Below are positions 30,161 through 42,140 of a DNA stretch of 64,000 bases, in pieces; within the stretch, counting starts at the first letter, position 1, and each line of letters starts with the position of its first letter. Origin of the DNA: Porphyra umbilicalis (Eukaryota > Rhodophyta > Bangiophyceae > Bangiales > Bangiaceae); the NCBI GenBank assembly GCA_002049455.2, contig KV918958.1, forward strand, positions 1 through 64,000. Reading direction: 5' to 3'. The notes beneath the pieces were generated by a model. The model did no database searches and was not told the origin of the DNA. It saw only the letters and a program-made list of their open reading frames with translations. The position numbers and the translations under genes were made by a program.

Positions 30161-30494
30161 GGGCACATTGGCCGTCCTGTCACCAGAAGGGCTTCCTGTC
30201 GTCGGAACGTCTCCGACAGGAGTCGTTGTTGCCGTCGGCACGTGGTTAGGGGCGGGCGTAGGCGTGATCTTGGCCGCCCTCACGGCGGAGACGGCGCTGC
30301 TCGCAGCGCTTCTCGCGGCGCTGCTCACGGCGGCCGCGCACTGCCACATCCAGGGCCCCGGCGGCGGTGTGGTGATGCGCGTCAGAGCCGCGCGCCGGGA
30401 CGGCCGGCGTGACGGTAGGCGCAGCAGACCCCGAGTGCATCACGGTGGCGACAAGGAGGGCGGCCGTGGTCATTAAGCATGCGGTCCGCGCCAT
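30161..30494 (-). pseudogene. N-terminal fragment of a secreted protein, cut by the insertion
   Basis: The ATG at 30494 starts MARTACLMTTAALLVATVMH followed by SGSAAP, a good signal peptide. A His-rich segment follows, then, after a frame change near 30330, a Thr/Pro-rich linker (ITPTPAPNHVPTATTTP and GDVPTTGSPSG). The linker runs straight into the end of the inverted-repeat element at 30158. The fragment across the element (25105-25717) begins with similar Thr/Pro-rich sequence. No family recognised. Confidence 0.42.
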
Positions 30495-31705
30495 GGCGGC
30501 ATATACGTGAGAAATCAGGCAAGGTCAATGGGGAAGAGCCGGGCGTGTGTCGAACGCTCTGTCAAGCAGAAGGTGACTGGACAAGCGCGTTTTACGGGGC
30601 CAGGTGAACAAAGGCACCGAGGGCCTGGCGCCGTCAGCGCCGAAGCCGAAGCAGTCACTGGCGTCTGAGCCGCGGCTCGGAGTGACCGATCTCGCTGAGG
30701 TCTCTCTCCGCACCAGCGCAGCACCACCATGGCTGCCCAAGGCGGGTTGCGGAGCGCACACCGCCCTCTGAAAGCTGGGAGCGGCGGCTCGTCTTCCGTC
30801 ATCAAAACTGTAGCGACTGTCATGCCTTCCTTCATGCTTTTGTGGCCGTCATCGTAGCAGGCGCGCCGGCGCGCCAATCGACTGGGCCCGAAATTGAAAC
30901 TCTTGCTTCTTGACGACCCCCTCCATCTCCTTGTTTATGTACTAAAGACTAATCAGCTCGTAGTTAGCAATAGACAAATAACTAAAGTCTATCCCATTCT
31001 ATTAGACACCTGGTGTTTTGGAGCGTAGCGTTGGCGTGCTTGCTCCAAACGGTTTCAAACTTTGTAGTAACCTTCGATGACGGGTTCCACGTGAGCACAC
31101 CAAAAATCACGTTGAGAAGCAAAGTTCATCGGCAGCTGTGGTGTGTACACCTCCGGCGGCATCGATCTGGTCCCACCGATACCGTCCGTTCCGAACCATC
31201 TCAGATTTGGTCGAATCCGTTTCGAACTTGATCCCAACTTGAGGGGCTACTTTACTTAGATTCAAAGAGACGAGAGATTAACACGCGATGCTCGCGCGAC
31301 CACATCCAAGGATCTTCGATGCCGGAAGCGCCACGCATCATAAATTGAAGCGCTGGCGCCAAGCAAGCCGTCTTGACATGCATGAATCACAGTTCGAACG
31401 ATCCAGGATTTTCATGGCTCCTCTAGAGGCCTGTGCAGCATCCTGAATGCACTCCACTCCCGGAAGAGCCGGTACAATCATCGTGCCTGGTGCGTGTTTG
31501 AGAGCAGTCTTCTCCGTCGTCAACCTGGAAGTTTGGGTACCCAAAACCTGGGATATACCGGGCAATTTTCCTTGTAGAGCCGCGGCCTTGTGGCCGAGCG
31601 GCGCCTTGCGACGATCGGCGCTTCACCGGCAGAGCCGCTCGTCGTGCCTGGCGCCGCAAAGTAGTCCCTCCACTCCTCAGCCCACAACGCGCGTGCGCGC
31701 GCCTA
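30495..31705. other. No gene seen
   Basis: Mixed sequence, AT-richer from 30900 to 31300 (TACTAAAGACTAATCAG region), which resembles transposon-derived DNA but gave no clear inverted repeats. No coding region recognised. Confidence 0.4.
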
Positions 31706-32665
31706 GTGGTGCGGGTGGGTGCGCAGGCCTGCTGGCTTCAGCCCCCGATAAAGCCACTGCGGCGGACCCCCGCGCTCGACCGCCCCAAGTCCGGCGACGC
31801 CACCGCTCACGCTTCATCGCGTCTCTGCTACTTGATCCGCTTGGTAAGATCGGCCAGTCTGCCGGCCCGCGCTCCGAGGCCGGCGACCGCCGTCCGCATC
31901 GACCGTGTAGCCGAGGAACAGGCCTCCCCCGACGCCGAGGACATCCCAGTGCCGGCGGGGCCCGGCGGTCTCGGCGGCCACACCGCCCTCGGCGAGTGCC
32001 CCCCAGCGCCCTTCCCTGGATTGCTGTGCGGCAGGGGCCCGCTGTCCGAAAACAGAGCGCTCTACGACGGTTTGCAGCAGACTCAACCGACGGCGTCATA
32101 CTGTCGTCTCAAGGACGGGGGTGAACCGTGGTGGAGGGGTGATTGGACCGATCACGAGCACAAATGTTTTCTCGCGCGCCTCCGCCGCTTTCAACGCAAG
32201 CCGCCGGTGCCCTTCCCGTGGGGCATGTTTGCCAAGACCTTTAAGACCCGCACCGGCTACCACTATCGCAACCACCACTTGGATATGGTCAAGGCAGGTG
32301 TCACCATGCCTTTTGTGCTGCCTGACCCGCACGAGAGACCGTTCAAGGCCCGCAAGCGCAAGGCGACCTTGCTGCCTGTCCCGGGCAAGAATGCGTCCAG
32401 GGACCGCAAGAGCAAGGCGACAGAGGTGACAGATGAGGCGGAGGAGACGGCCCTGCAGGAGAAGGGGAGCAAGGGAGCGTCTGAGGAGGAAGAGGTAGTC
32501 GTGGATAAGAAGGACCTGGAGGAAGAGGCCAAAATGACTGCGGAGCATCCCTACAGAAAAACATTACGGAATATCCCGGATTTTCTCGCTCGGAATCCCG
32601 CGAAACCAGGGATCCCAGGCCAAATCGGCATCAGGCAAGCAGTTTCCCGGGATTACGAGGCATGA
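31706..32665 (+). pseudogene. Myb/SANT-like (SHAQKYF-type) open frame without ATG
   Basis: A 319-codon open frame. Residues ~140-200 resemble a single Myb repeat of the plant SHAQKYF class: WWRGDWTDHEHKCFLARLRRF, then PWGMFAKTFKTRTGYHYRNH, where TRTGYHYRNHH takes the place of TRT..Q..SHAQKYF. A Lys/Arg-rich patch (FKARKRKATLLP) and an acidic Glu/Lys stretch follow, suggesting a nuclear protein. There is no ATG before the Myb region (the first Met is the MFAKTF Met), so either an upstream exon is missing or this is a relic. The surroundings are transposon-rich, and Myb-like partners are common in DNA transposons. No TIR could be assigned. Confidence 0.45.
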
Positions 32666-33902
32666 GCAATCGGCTCGTCCGGATAGAGTCGTGATCCTGG
32701 GACCATGCACTCGGCCCGCATGGGTCGACGCGGGATTTTGGGTCGCTGCGCAGGTCTGGTGGTGATCCTGCCGAGGCGTGCATCCGAGCCTGATCAGCGC
32801 CCCCCCCCGCAGGCGCACACATCGGATGATGCAGGGCATTCTTCTTGCCTCGCAGATGCCACAGCGCCCCTGCACCTGGCCGCACTGCGCGGTGGCGGCG
32901 CCCCCCCCCCCCCACCCTTTGCGGCGGCAGGCGTGGCCGAGGCAGGGCGTGTCGCGCTCCTCTACGCGCCGCCCCACTCACAACATGGATCTGCAGGGGG
33001 AGGTGGCGGTTGAGGAGCCCCACATGTGCGTAACGAGTGGAGCGTTCCAGTCACAGTCATGCATCGGGCTCCTCTCGTGAGGCGCTGGCAAGAAATCTAC
33101 CGCTCGTGGGCGGTCGAGAGCTTCCAGCATGGTGGTCTGTCGTGTAGATAACGAAGTCGGTCGAAGCTTCCAGCAGCTTTCACTGTCAGCACATAGATGC
33201 CACAATCTGATTGGGAATAAGGGAGCTCAGAGTGTGCATAAAGAGGGTCTCCCTCAAACTTTCGTTTGCCTCCGCATCTCTTTTATCGATATCAACTCCG
33301 CCGGGTGCGCCCCACCCCCCCACTCCCGCCGCGCCCCGCCCCCGACAGCTCTTCATGACGCCCCTCGGGCAGTGTTTAGGTGAGTGCTTTTTGTGCACGG
33401 ACGGCGCACGCAGAGGCTCCACGCACGTACCCCGTTCGACGTTCTACGCCCACCGCTACCCTGATAAGCGTCGCCGCCTGGGCTCCCCCGATTGGGGTGG
33501 GAAGCAAGCAGATGACAGGGTCGGGCAGTCGGTGCGGGCGAGGGCGGGGGCAGGCGTGGCAGAAGGCACATCAGCAGGCGCCCGAGCAGAGGCGGCCGTG
33601 GGGGCGTTTACCGACGCGGAGGCGATCGTCGGGGCGGGGATGGCCGCCGGGGTAGGGGTGGCCGCTGGCACCAGCGCACGGGCGGGAGCCAGCGCTGGGA
33701 GACGCATTGGCCCAGCCGGTGACGGCCGTTGATGTGATGCCGATGAAACCCAAGAGTCGAGTGAAGCCAGCGATCGAAGCTGTGACAGCGATCTAGACAA
33801 CGACCCGCCACCCGCGTTTGACGCTGAACTGCACTGGCAGGTGACAACGGTCCTCCTTCATCTCCCATTTTCCAACCAGCTGTAAGCGCCAACAAAAAGC
33901 GG
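32666..33902. other. No gene seen
   Basis: Mixed sequence with small open frames only. It may include the upstream part of the CACTA-like relic that becomes recognisable at 33903, but no terminal repeats were found. Confidence 0.4.
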
Positions 33903-35598
33903 TTGCCCGTTGGCCAGTCCAAGGATAAATTTGGCGATCTGGCGATGTATGCTTGCGCCGTGCAACACGATTTGACGCAAGCATCGATTTCGGATCTACT
34001 TATGCTAAGCTCCACCGCGGCCAAATACCGCTCGCCCTATTTTATGGAGTGCTTCATCGACGCAAGCGTAAATTTGGAGACGCGTGACGTCGATTGTTGC
34101 GTAAACGGGTGCCTGACATTCACCCACAAGCGCGTACAGCTAACTGCATGAGACGCCTGCGGCGCGCAGCGCTACAAAACCAACGGGAGAGCTGCCAAGC
34201 AGGTCGCATACTGGACGCTGACCTCTTGCCTAGCTCAGCTTCTTGGCGACCCGGTCATCGGAAATTCCATGTTGGAGAATACGACTGCCGCCCGCCAGGC
34301 TGCGGACGACGAGACAGACACCGTGCACGACTACCCTCACTCATCCGACTTCCGTCACTTCCGCGACAGAGAGCTGCTCGACGACGGCCCCTTTGTAGTG
34401 CTCAACTTGGGGACTGACGGCTTTCAATTCTTTCGGCAAAATGGGTTTGAAGGCTCGCCAGTCACTGCAATCCCACCTAGCATGAGCCCCGAGGAACGGA
34501 CGCGAAACAAGCACCAGCTCCTGCTTGTCGTGACTCCTGGACCAAGACATCCGGTCAACCTCGCATCATTTCTACACCCTGTCGCGTAGCAGTTCAACGA
34601 TCTGGCCAAGCATGTATCTGGCCTTATGGTGCTTAAATCCACGACGCCGGTCGTGCTGAAGGTGGGAGTGCTAGACTTCACCACCGACCAACCCAGTGGT
34701 GACAAGCTTGCCAATTTCAAAAGGAGCCAGCAGCTACGTCTACAATCTGTTATAGCTTATCCTGTCCAAAGTACATGACTGAACTGTTCCACGCCGCTCA
34801 GCTGCAAGTATGGCCGCGAGTGCTGCTGAAGTCGAGCCCGCGCGCGCATCTGGACGGTCGGTGGCTTTCCGGACTCGTCTGGAACAAGAAAGTGGCGTCA
34901 GGGACTACTCCCTGTTCTTAGAACCCACTCCGGAAGCGCGCGCCAAGAACCCGCACCTGCAGCACCTTTGGGACATAGGCCCGACTGCGGCGCCCTACGA
35001 CACGATGCACTTTGTGCTCCTCAATTTCGTGCCACACTTGTGGAAGCCGTTTGCCGGTTTGAAGCTCGTCAACAAGAAGAAAGACGAAGAATGCATCATT
35101 CAAAAGGCTACTGTGGCGCTAATTGGCCAGGAGCTCGCAGGAGCGCGACACACAGTGCCACGGGCCCCAGCCAGGTCTGAGAGGAACATTGATGCGCACC
35201 ACACGTTGTTTAAGGCAGTCGACTGGATGCACTTCATTCAGTACAGCGGAGAAGTCCTCCTCGTTGGAAGGATTCCTGGCGCCTTCTACGACATCTCCAT
35301 GGCTTTAGGCAGGGCCTGCCGCTTGCTACTCCGGCCAAGGGGTGTGCCTGCAGGCGGCCACCGCCCGGCGCTATCCCCAGACCAGAGGCGTCTGTTGCAC
35401 ACCTGTCGGTGGCTGCGGGCTGTACTTCTGCCACCGCGACGCTGCTGTGTTGTTGCGGTCAGGGCGAATGCGGGAAAGGGGCGCGGCGGCGGGTCAGGGG
35501 GCGGCGCTGGCAGGCTGAAGAGAAGTGTGGGCTCTTCATTGGCTGACAAGCATCGATTGGGGGGCAAGTCAAAGCCAGCAGCAGTGTTCATGCATTGA
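33903..35598 (+). pseudogene. CACTA/Plavaka-type (tnp2-like) transposase relic
   Basis: Order and motifs follow tnp2-family transposases: a zinc-binding-like start RDVDCCVNGCLTF with DACGAQRYK; TDGFQFFRQNGFEGSPV (catalytic DG.. strand); LLLVVTPGPRHPVNLASFLHP; VGVLDFTTDQPSGDKLANF; and, further on, DTMHFVLLNFVPHLWKPFAG, matching the D.MH..L..VP.LW motif. Two in-frame stops interrupt it (TGA 34149-34151 and TAG 34587-34589). The D.MH block at 34810-35598 is in another frame, so at least one indel lies between about 34740 and 34810. From about 35330 the open frame turns Arg/Gly-rich and probably leaves the real protein. No CACTA terminal repeats were found, so element ends are unknown. Confidence 0.68.
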
Positions 35599-38500
35599 CG
35601 AGGTAGTGCATGGGTCAACATGGATCCTGAGGCCTGGCCTGTCAACGTTTCCCCTTCCACTGGTATCAGCAGTGCCCACAACAGCAGGGGCAACCACACC
35701 AGCGTACAAATAGTACCTGGATGTCGATCACTGCCCTCTATTGTCACTTTCTGGTCCTGCCTTGGCTTGTCTTGGACACACCAGCCCCGTGACCGGGCGC
35801 CTCAGCGCCTTCGAAACCGCGCTACTCAGCGTAACGTGGAAACCACACAGTAGATAGCGACACGCACACGGCGCTTGGGACACTCGTCAGCAGAAATCGG
35901 CAGGCGACTGTGGCCGCAGACGACCATTCGACCAGGATGACTCAGCTTCCAAGGCCTTGCACAACCTGAGGGAGTGCGACCGCAACACGCGTCACGCACT
36001 CGGGCGGATTCGATCCAAATTGGTACAAAAAGGCCTGCACGTGTCCTGTTAGATAGTCTTCATGTGGGCTCTTTGGGCTCCGTTCACAGGTTTTCCGTGA
36101 CATGTTCGGCGCATATTCGACGGATGCCTCTTCATTTCGATACTTCCGGCGAATCTGATACGTCTCCTTCGTTGGTAACCACCCACTGCGGCCGACAAAG
36201 CCGTGGCCAACGGCGCTGAGATCTTCCAAAGGTAGCCCACCCTATTTTTCCCATTACATTTCCCGTTGGCAACGCGTTGGCCCATTGAAAGCTGACCACT
36301 CGCACGACCACGCATAGCGTTTTCATGTCACCATGTTAGACCGTTGGCCCGACATTGGTGGGAATGCTTCAACGACCCGCTTTGCGTCACCAGTGGGAAG
36401 TGCTTTTCCGATCTGAACGGCCCGAACAATATGCGTGGAAGCATTCGCCGAGGAGATATCCACGAGTTATGCACCAGATAGTCACAACTCATCCAATAAA
36501 AAAACCTATTGTGAGGCCAGATGTGATACTTCTCGAGAGATCGGGGGATTTCTCAAAATTTACACGGACGCTGGTGTGGGTTTCCAAATTGTAGGGCCAT
36601 GCCGGCGAGAGCTGCAAGTCTACCATCCGGATTTCAACGATTCCACTGGATCACACACGCAGCATGATGATTGCAACGACTTTGGAAGCGCCAAAGCTTG
36701 AAGGTCAGCAATACTCCGGTCCTTTTTCCTGGCATGGGAGCAACCGGCCCTCCATCGTTGGAATCTCGAGATTATCTGTGTGATGCATATAAAAGTACAA
36801 AAAAAGGAAGGCGTCGATTGTGGATGTCAGGACCGTACGGAAAAAAGCGTTACAGTGTGGGCTGGACATGCAGTGCTGTCGGACTGTTTCACCAGTCAGG
36901 GATCTGCATTCATTGCCGTTCCACTACAGTTCCAGTGCGATGAGGACAGAATTGTGGGATCAGCAATACTTGAATGTCAGAGCGTTGCAGTTGAACGTAA
37001 CATGCCATCTTCTAGACTTGTCCAACGATGCACTTACGGGACCTCGCTTCAATGTATTTGGAAAACATCCAGTGTCGGGGTGACGGGCGAGCTCAATTGA
37101 TCCACATGTGGCAACTGGCCTCAAGACTGGAGTCTGTCTCACTCTATGAGTCCTCTGAGAACTGCATTTTTTTTGAAGAGACCAGAACTCCGCCGCTACG
37201 ACCGCAAATGCCAAGCAGTCTTCACAAGAAGGATAGAGACCCCCCAAACCTTTTTGCTGCATGAAATGGTACGCATTCTTCTGTAGGACGCCCTTCAACG
37301 GCACACTTATGTCGGGAAGATACGGCTCAGACGCTGCGTTTTCATGCCTTCTGGCTTACTGGGCGAACCGCACGAGGTCACAGCACCGTTTCTCGCATGT
37401 ATCCCGCGTTCACGAACCTCGTGTATTCGATTGCACTGATCTGTGCAGCGCTGCAGTCCCTCTGGCCGAAGGTAGACGTCACTAAAGAGTATGTCGAGAA
37501 GAAACGTGAGAGCTTCTTGCAGCGGTCCCGTGACAGCTGGAGGCTACTTTGAAGTTCGCTCATCAAGAAGTGCGATCTCTTGCGCGCCTCTTGAGATTCG
37601 ATCTCACGAGACCCGGCAGTCAATCGACTCGCGCGCTTTGTCAGCAGCCAATGAGCGCCTGTGCACGGGCACTCCCAAATTGAAGTCGAGTTTGTCCTCG
37701 AAAGTCTCTCTGTGTGACACAAGCGCTGTCGCACACCTACCCCCCACCCTTCGCCCGCCGTCACCGTCGTGCCTTCCGCGGTCGCCGTCATGAGGAAACC
37801 TTTGTGTGACACAGCACCGGTGGCCGGAGCGGACTATTCGCTGTGAAAATGCAACGGCGCCGCCGGGGAGTGCTTTGTGTGGGCAAGGCAAGGGGGGGGG
37901 GGGGGGGTTGGCCTTGGCGCGCACCGTCGCCCCCACCGTCAACCGCGGGTCACCGCCCATCGCAAAATGTCGGGGTGGCGTGTGGTGGGGACCAAATACA
38001 GGGGAAGGCAGGGGGGGGGGGGGGGGGGGGGGAAGTCGATGGTAGTTCAAGCGGTCACCCTGCGCTCCGGAGCGGCTCTCAGGAAAACTCAGGGAAGCGC
38101 CCGCCACTCGTGTGTGATGCGGGGCGGTCCGGTAGAGGAACTGACACGCAGGAGGTGTTGGCACGGCGGTCGCATGTAGAGAGGGCGTCGGCCACACAGG
38201 CCCCCATCACTGTGCCGCTCGCCCTCAGCGCGCGCAAAGTACTCGGGAAGCGCGGGTGCATGAGTGTGCCGGTCCCCTCTGCGTGCCATTCATTCTCTCG
38301 CGGGCAATCCTCGAGGGCTGTGGGCATCCAGACACACGCAGGTGAGGTCGTACCCCCCTGTCGGCGGACCCCGTCCGAGTGGGAAAGACTCTCCTTTCCC
38401 CAGTCTTTGCCGGAAATCTGCCTGGCTTTAAGGCTTTAGAGGCTACCCCTAGACTAACCAGCCACCGCTGAGCCCCTTTCTGTCGTCAAAATCGAAGTGC

Positions 38501-38970
38501 GATGAGCCACTTTCCCAGGAGAGACCTCCCAGAATGCGACTCATTTGAGTCTTTGCCACTCAATTGAGCCATCTGGTAGAATAGACACTAGCGGCGCTGA
38601 CTAGTGCCATGGCACTGTTTTGTGGCCCATCAGCTGTCCTTCCAACAGATTTTGCTGTGAAGAGCACTCTGCTGTGATCGCCAGTGGACGGGCTGGTATG
38701 CTTCGGTTCTCCATCGATCGAGGGGCAAATCCAATGGTGATCGCGCCAAAATCTCCGAAATCGCGCGGCCAGGACCCGGTCGATCTCGGAATCGTAAGAA
38801 CTCATAAAGGAGTTGACTGTCCGCAGATGTGCTTCGATTTAGCGGAGCTGGAGGGAAGCGAGGCTATCGCTTGAGCCAACCGACGTTTGCCCGTGTTCTT
38901 CCCGCACCGTGTTTCCCTGTCGATCTACTGTTGTCCTCGGTAACGCTTTTATCCCTTTGTCTCTCATTTG
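35599..38970. other. Gene-free stretch, probably transposon-derived
   Basis: More than 3 kb without a recognised domain. Open frames are short (under 150 codons) on both strands. Two long G runs stand out: 37892-37907 (16 nt) and 38011-38032 (22 nt). The left end of the Harbinger element should lie somewhere after 38.4 kb, but its terminal repeat could not be identified. Confidence 0.4.
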
Positions 38971-40137
38971 ATGTCTGACTTCGACGAGGTGCACACCATG
39001 TTGGCAATTGCCACTTCCTTTGCGAATGATGATGATGACGATGGCATGGCCGCTGTTCAGGCAGCTCATCAGGTTGGCGACCTGCTTGCGCACGCGGGCG
39101 AGGCGGCAGAGATTAACCCACGCCCAGGTTTTTATCCTGGAAAGGCCCCTAACAAGAATCGTTGCTTTCTATTGAGGGAGACAGCTCACCTGCGCGACTA
39201 CTCTGGTTTGAACGGACAGCCACCCATCTATGACGAAGTTGACTTTGAGCGCCACTTTCGCGTACCTCGTGTGGTGCTCGACCGCTGATATCGTGCTGCG
39301 CTATGCGAGCCGTACTTCCAGCAACGTTTGAACGCCACCGGGGAGCCTCAATCGTCGACTTTGGTGAAGGTTTTGGCGGCATTGAGGGTGCTGGCATACC
39401 GCAAGGCCACTTACCGCGTTGATGAGTACGTTCGCTTGTCAGAGTGTACTGTTACCGAGACCGTGCATCGCTTTTCTCGCTTCGTTATCGATAAGTTCAA
39501 GCCTGTGTACCACCGTCCGCCCACCAGAGCACATTTACAGCCCGGTATGAAGGCTTACGAGGACTCTGGCTTTCCGGGGTGCATGGGGTGCGTCGACTGC
39601 TCCCACTGGGAGTGGGCAAGCTGTCCAGTTGCCAAGCACAGACAATACCAGGGTAAGTCTGGGAAGCGAACTATTGCTATGGAAACCGTGGCGGACATGG
39701 ATCTTTACCTCTGGCACTTTTTTATTAGGATGCCTGGTGCCATGAATGACTTGAACGTGATGGCTTTTTCTCCTCTTTTTCAGTCACTGATTGCCAATGC
39801 TATTCCTCTCCCTATCACCTACACAGTTGACGGCGTCGAACGGACGTTACCTTACTTTTTGTGCGACGGCATATACCCCGAGCATGCCGTCCTAATAGAC
39901 ACGTCGAAGGGCGACGAGGAAAAGGATAAATTCTTCGCTTCTCGGCACGAGGGGCGGCATAAAGACGCGGAGCGCGTGTACGCCGTCCTGTACACGGAGT
40001 GGCAGATCTTGGCCAGGCCGTCGCACTTCCGGGATGTGGAGACGATAAAGGACGTGGGCACCTGCTGTGCCATTCTGCACAACATGATCGTTGTTAACCG
40101 CCGCAAGGAGCAGCACGCTCTGTCACCAAGAACGTAA
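38971..40137 (+). pseudogene. PIF/Harbinger DDE nuclease with one nonsense codon
   Basis: About 388 codons from the ATG at 38971 (MSDFDEVHTML). The N-terminus has a Cys-poor helical region and an FERHFRVPR-like motif. The catalytic part shows GFPGCMGCVDCSHWEW (first Asp), LWHFFIRMPGAMNDLNVMAF (second Asp), YFLCDGIYP, and the closing DVGTCCAILHNMIV that marks the Harbinger (DDE_Tnp_4) family, where HNMI is diagnostic. The only lesion is an in-frame TGA at 39286-39288, between DRHF-type helix sequence and FQQRLNATGE; reading frame is the same on both sides. The change could be one point mutation in an Arg or Trp codon. Its partner, a Myb-like protein, is encoded convergently at 42141-43244. Confidence 0.85.
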
Positions 40138-40380
40138 CAGGAGCCTCTTCACGTCCATTCTGCGCACTGCTTTACTTTTATTGCTCCTATTTGTATGGCT
40201 CCGAGCTCGCTGTTACTGACATCCGGTGCTACTGCCCGAGAACTCGATTGATTTTTTCTCTTCATCCCACTCGGTGTGATTTGTTATTCGTTGCACAGAG
40301 AGGCGCGCGGATCCATGCCCTCAAGGGTCCACGACGACACGGGTGGACTCGGGCCAGGAGCTGTCTGCTGGGCCAGCGCG

Positions 40381-40626
40381 ATGGCTGATGGTGGTGGAGA
40401 AATTGTGGAGGGGCAAGATGGGCAGCCTGGTGTCGGTGGTACCGCTGCAGGAGCCGGCGTATTGTTTGGGCACGTCGCGCCAGACGGAGGAGGGCAAGCC
40501 GACCCGCGGGAGGCGCTAGTCCAGCGGCTGCAGGCGGCGCGCGCCCGGGTTACCAGACGAGCAGAGCACCTCGTCCTGAAGCGGGACCTCATCGAGCACG
40601 CTTGCGCGCATCGACCGGACGCGTAG
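40381..40626 (+). CDS. Small open frame inside the Harbinger element, doubtful
   Basis: An 81-codon frame from an ATG (MADGGGEIVEGQDGQPG) with a C-terminal helical Arg/Leu-rich part (EALVQRLQAARARVTRRAEHL). It resembles no known protein; it might be a small coiled-coil product or chance. Low confidence. Confidence 0.2.
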   Translation: MADGGGEIVEGQDGQPGVGGTAAGAGVLFGHVAPDGGGQADPREALVQRLQAARARVTRRAEHLVLKRDLIEHACAHRPDA

Positions 40627-40913
40627 ATGGGGGCCAAAGTGCCTCAAAAAATGCATCAATGATATCTCTTGCCATCCGTCCATGATACGAGTGCGACAAA
40701 AATGCGGAGAGAGAGCAGCGACAGAAAACAAGAATCTTCAAGTCACAGAACACAGAGTCAGACGAGAAAAAGAAAACACGCCGACGCACTCATCAAAAAA
40801 AGAACCGCCCACCACCAGCGGCGCGGACAACGCGACGCCGGCTTACAGCGGCGCGGAAACGGCGCCACCCGCTGCCAGCGACGCCGCTGCCAACCGGCAG
40901 CAATCTTGAGGAG

Positions 40914-41276
40914 GCGGCCACCGCGGACGCGGCGCCGCCTGCCACCAGCGGCGCCGCCGCTGACCGGCCGCCAATCTTAAGGCGGCGGCGGCGGCCGACG
41001 ACGATGACGGCCGCGTGGCGCCCGCCCCGTTGCGGCGGGTGGGGCAGGCGCAGCCGCCGCGGCTACCGCCGCCAAGCCTTGGCGCCACAGCCGCCGCAGC
41101 CGCCCCGGGCAACGCCGCCCGCCACACCTGCACGAGGTCCCCCCCACTTCCCCCCCTCCCCGCCGTGCGCGGCCACCGCAGACGCGGCGCCGCCCGCCAC
41201 CAGCGGCGCTGCCGCCGACCGGCGGACAATGTTGGGGCGGCGGCGGCGGCCGACGACGACGACGGCCGCGCGGCGT
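40914..41276. repeat. Two ~107-bp direct repeats, GC-rich
   Basis: Copies at 40914-41020 and 41169-41276 share GCGGCCACCGC.GACGCGGC, CCACCAGCGGCG, CGGCGGCGGCGGCCGACGAC and GACGGCCGCG with few differences. A more diverged third copy seems to precede them from about 40825. The unit lies between the two Harbinger genes. Confidence 0.7.
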
Positions 41277-42140
41277 CCGTTCCCCAGCGGCACGGGTGAC
41301 CGACGCCGTCGTTGACGCCGGTGCCGGTGGGGGGCGGCACTGGCGGCGTCTGCCCAGAACGCACGGGCAGTCGGGGCAGCGCCGCGGGGCTGTCATTCGT
41401 GGCTCCTTGCCATCATGCGCTTCCTCCACCGGCGCCCGTCCACCTGTGATTGTACTAGTCGAAGGTTGGTGGCGCTGGTCCGAGCCTCTCTTGTCATTTG
41501 CGTTGGAAAAATGCCTGTCCGGGCCGAGAAGCCATTTCGGAAAAGTCTCCGTTCAAGGTACCATCGGCAGTGGAAGTAATCATACTTAGAGGCCGACGTG
41601 ACTCTTCCTCCGCGACAAGGCAGGCGTCAGCACGCGGTGGCGTGGTGGGATACAGTCCGCCTCCGCCCGAAATGGCGCGACCGGGAGCTCTGCTGGTAGA
41701 CGAACGACCGACATGCGGCGCGGAAGCGCCGCCTCCGCCATGTAATGGCACGTCCGCACCGCGTGCACCATCAGCACCTTCACCAACGGCGGTTGCGCCC
41801 CTCCCGCGCCCTCCACAACCTCCCCTCTGCATCCACCACCCTCCCCACGGCCTCCACCACTCCTCTCCCAGCCTCCACCCTCCCCCCTGTGCCCACCACT
41901 CCCCTCACGCCATCCGACACCCCTCTCCTGCCCACCACTGCTAAAATGCGAGCCGCGTGCTCCAGCAGCACGAAAGGCCGGCAGTCGTGGGCGACGCTTC
42001 AAGCTTTCCTCGTCGATGGAAGACAAATCATCGTCGCCCACCGCTCTCCCCGCGGGAGAACGGGCAGCTACAGCTGCCGTAGCCGCTCGAGCGGCCAGGC
42101 GTGCGGTTTGTGCCGTGGCGCGGCGCGCCAAGGCCGCAGC

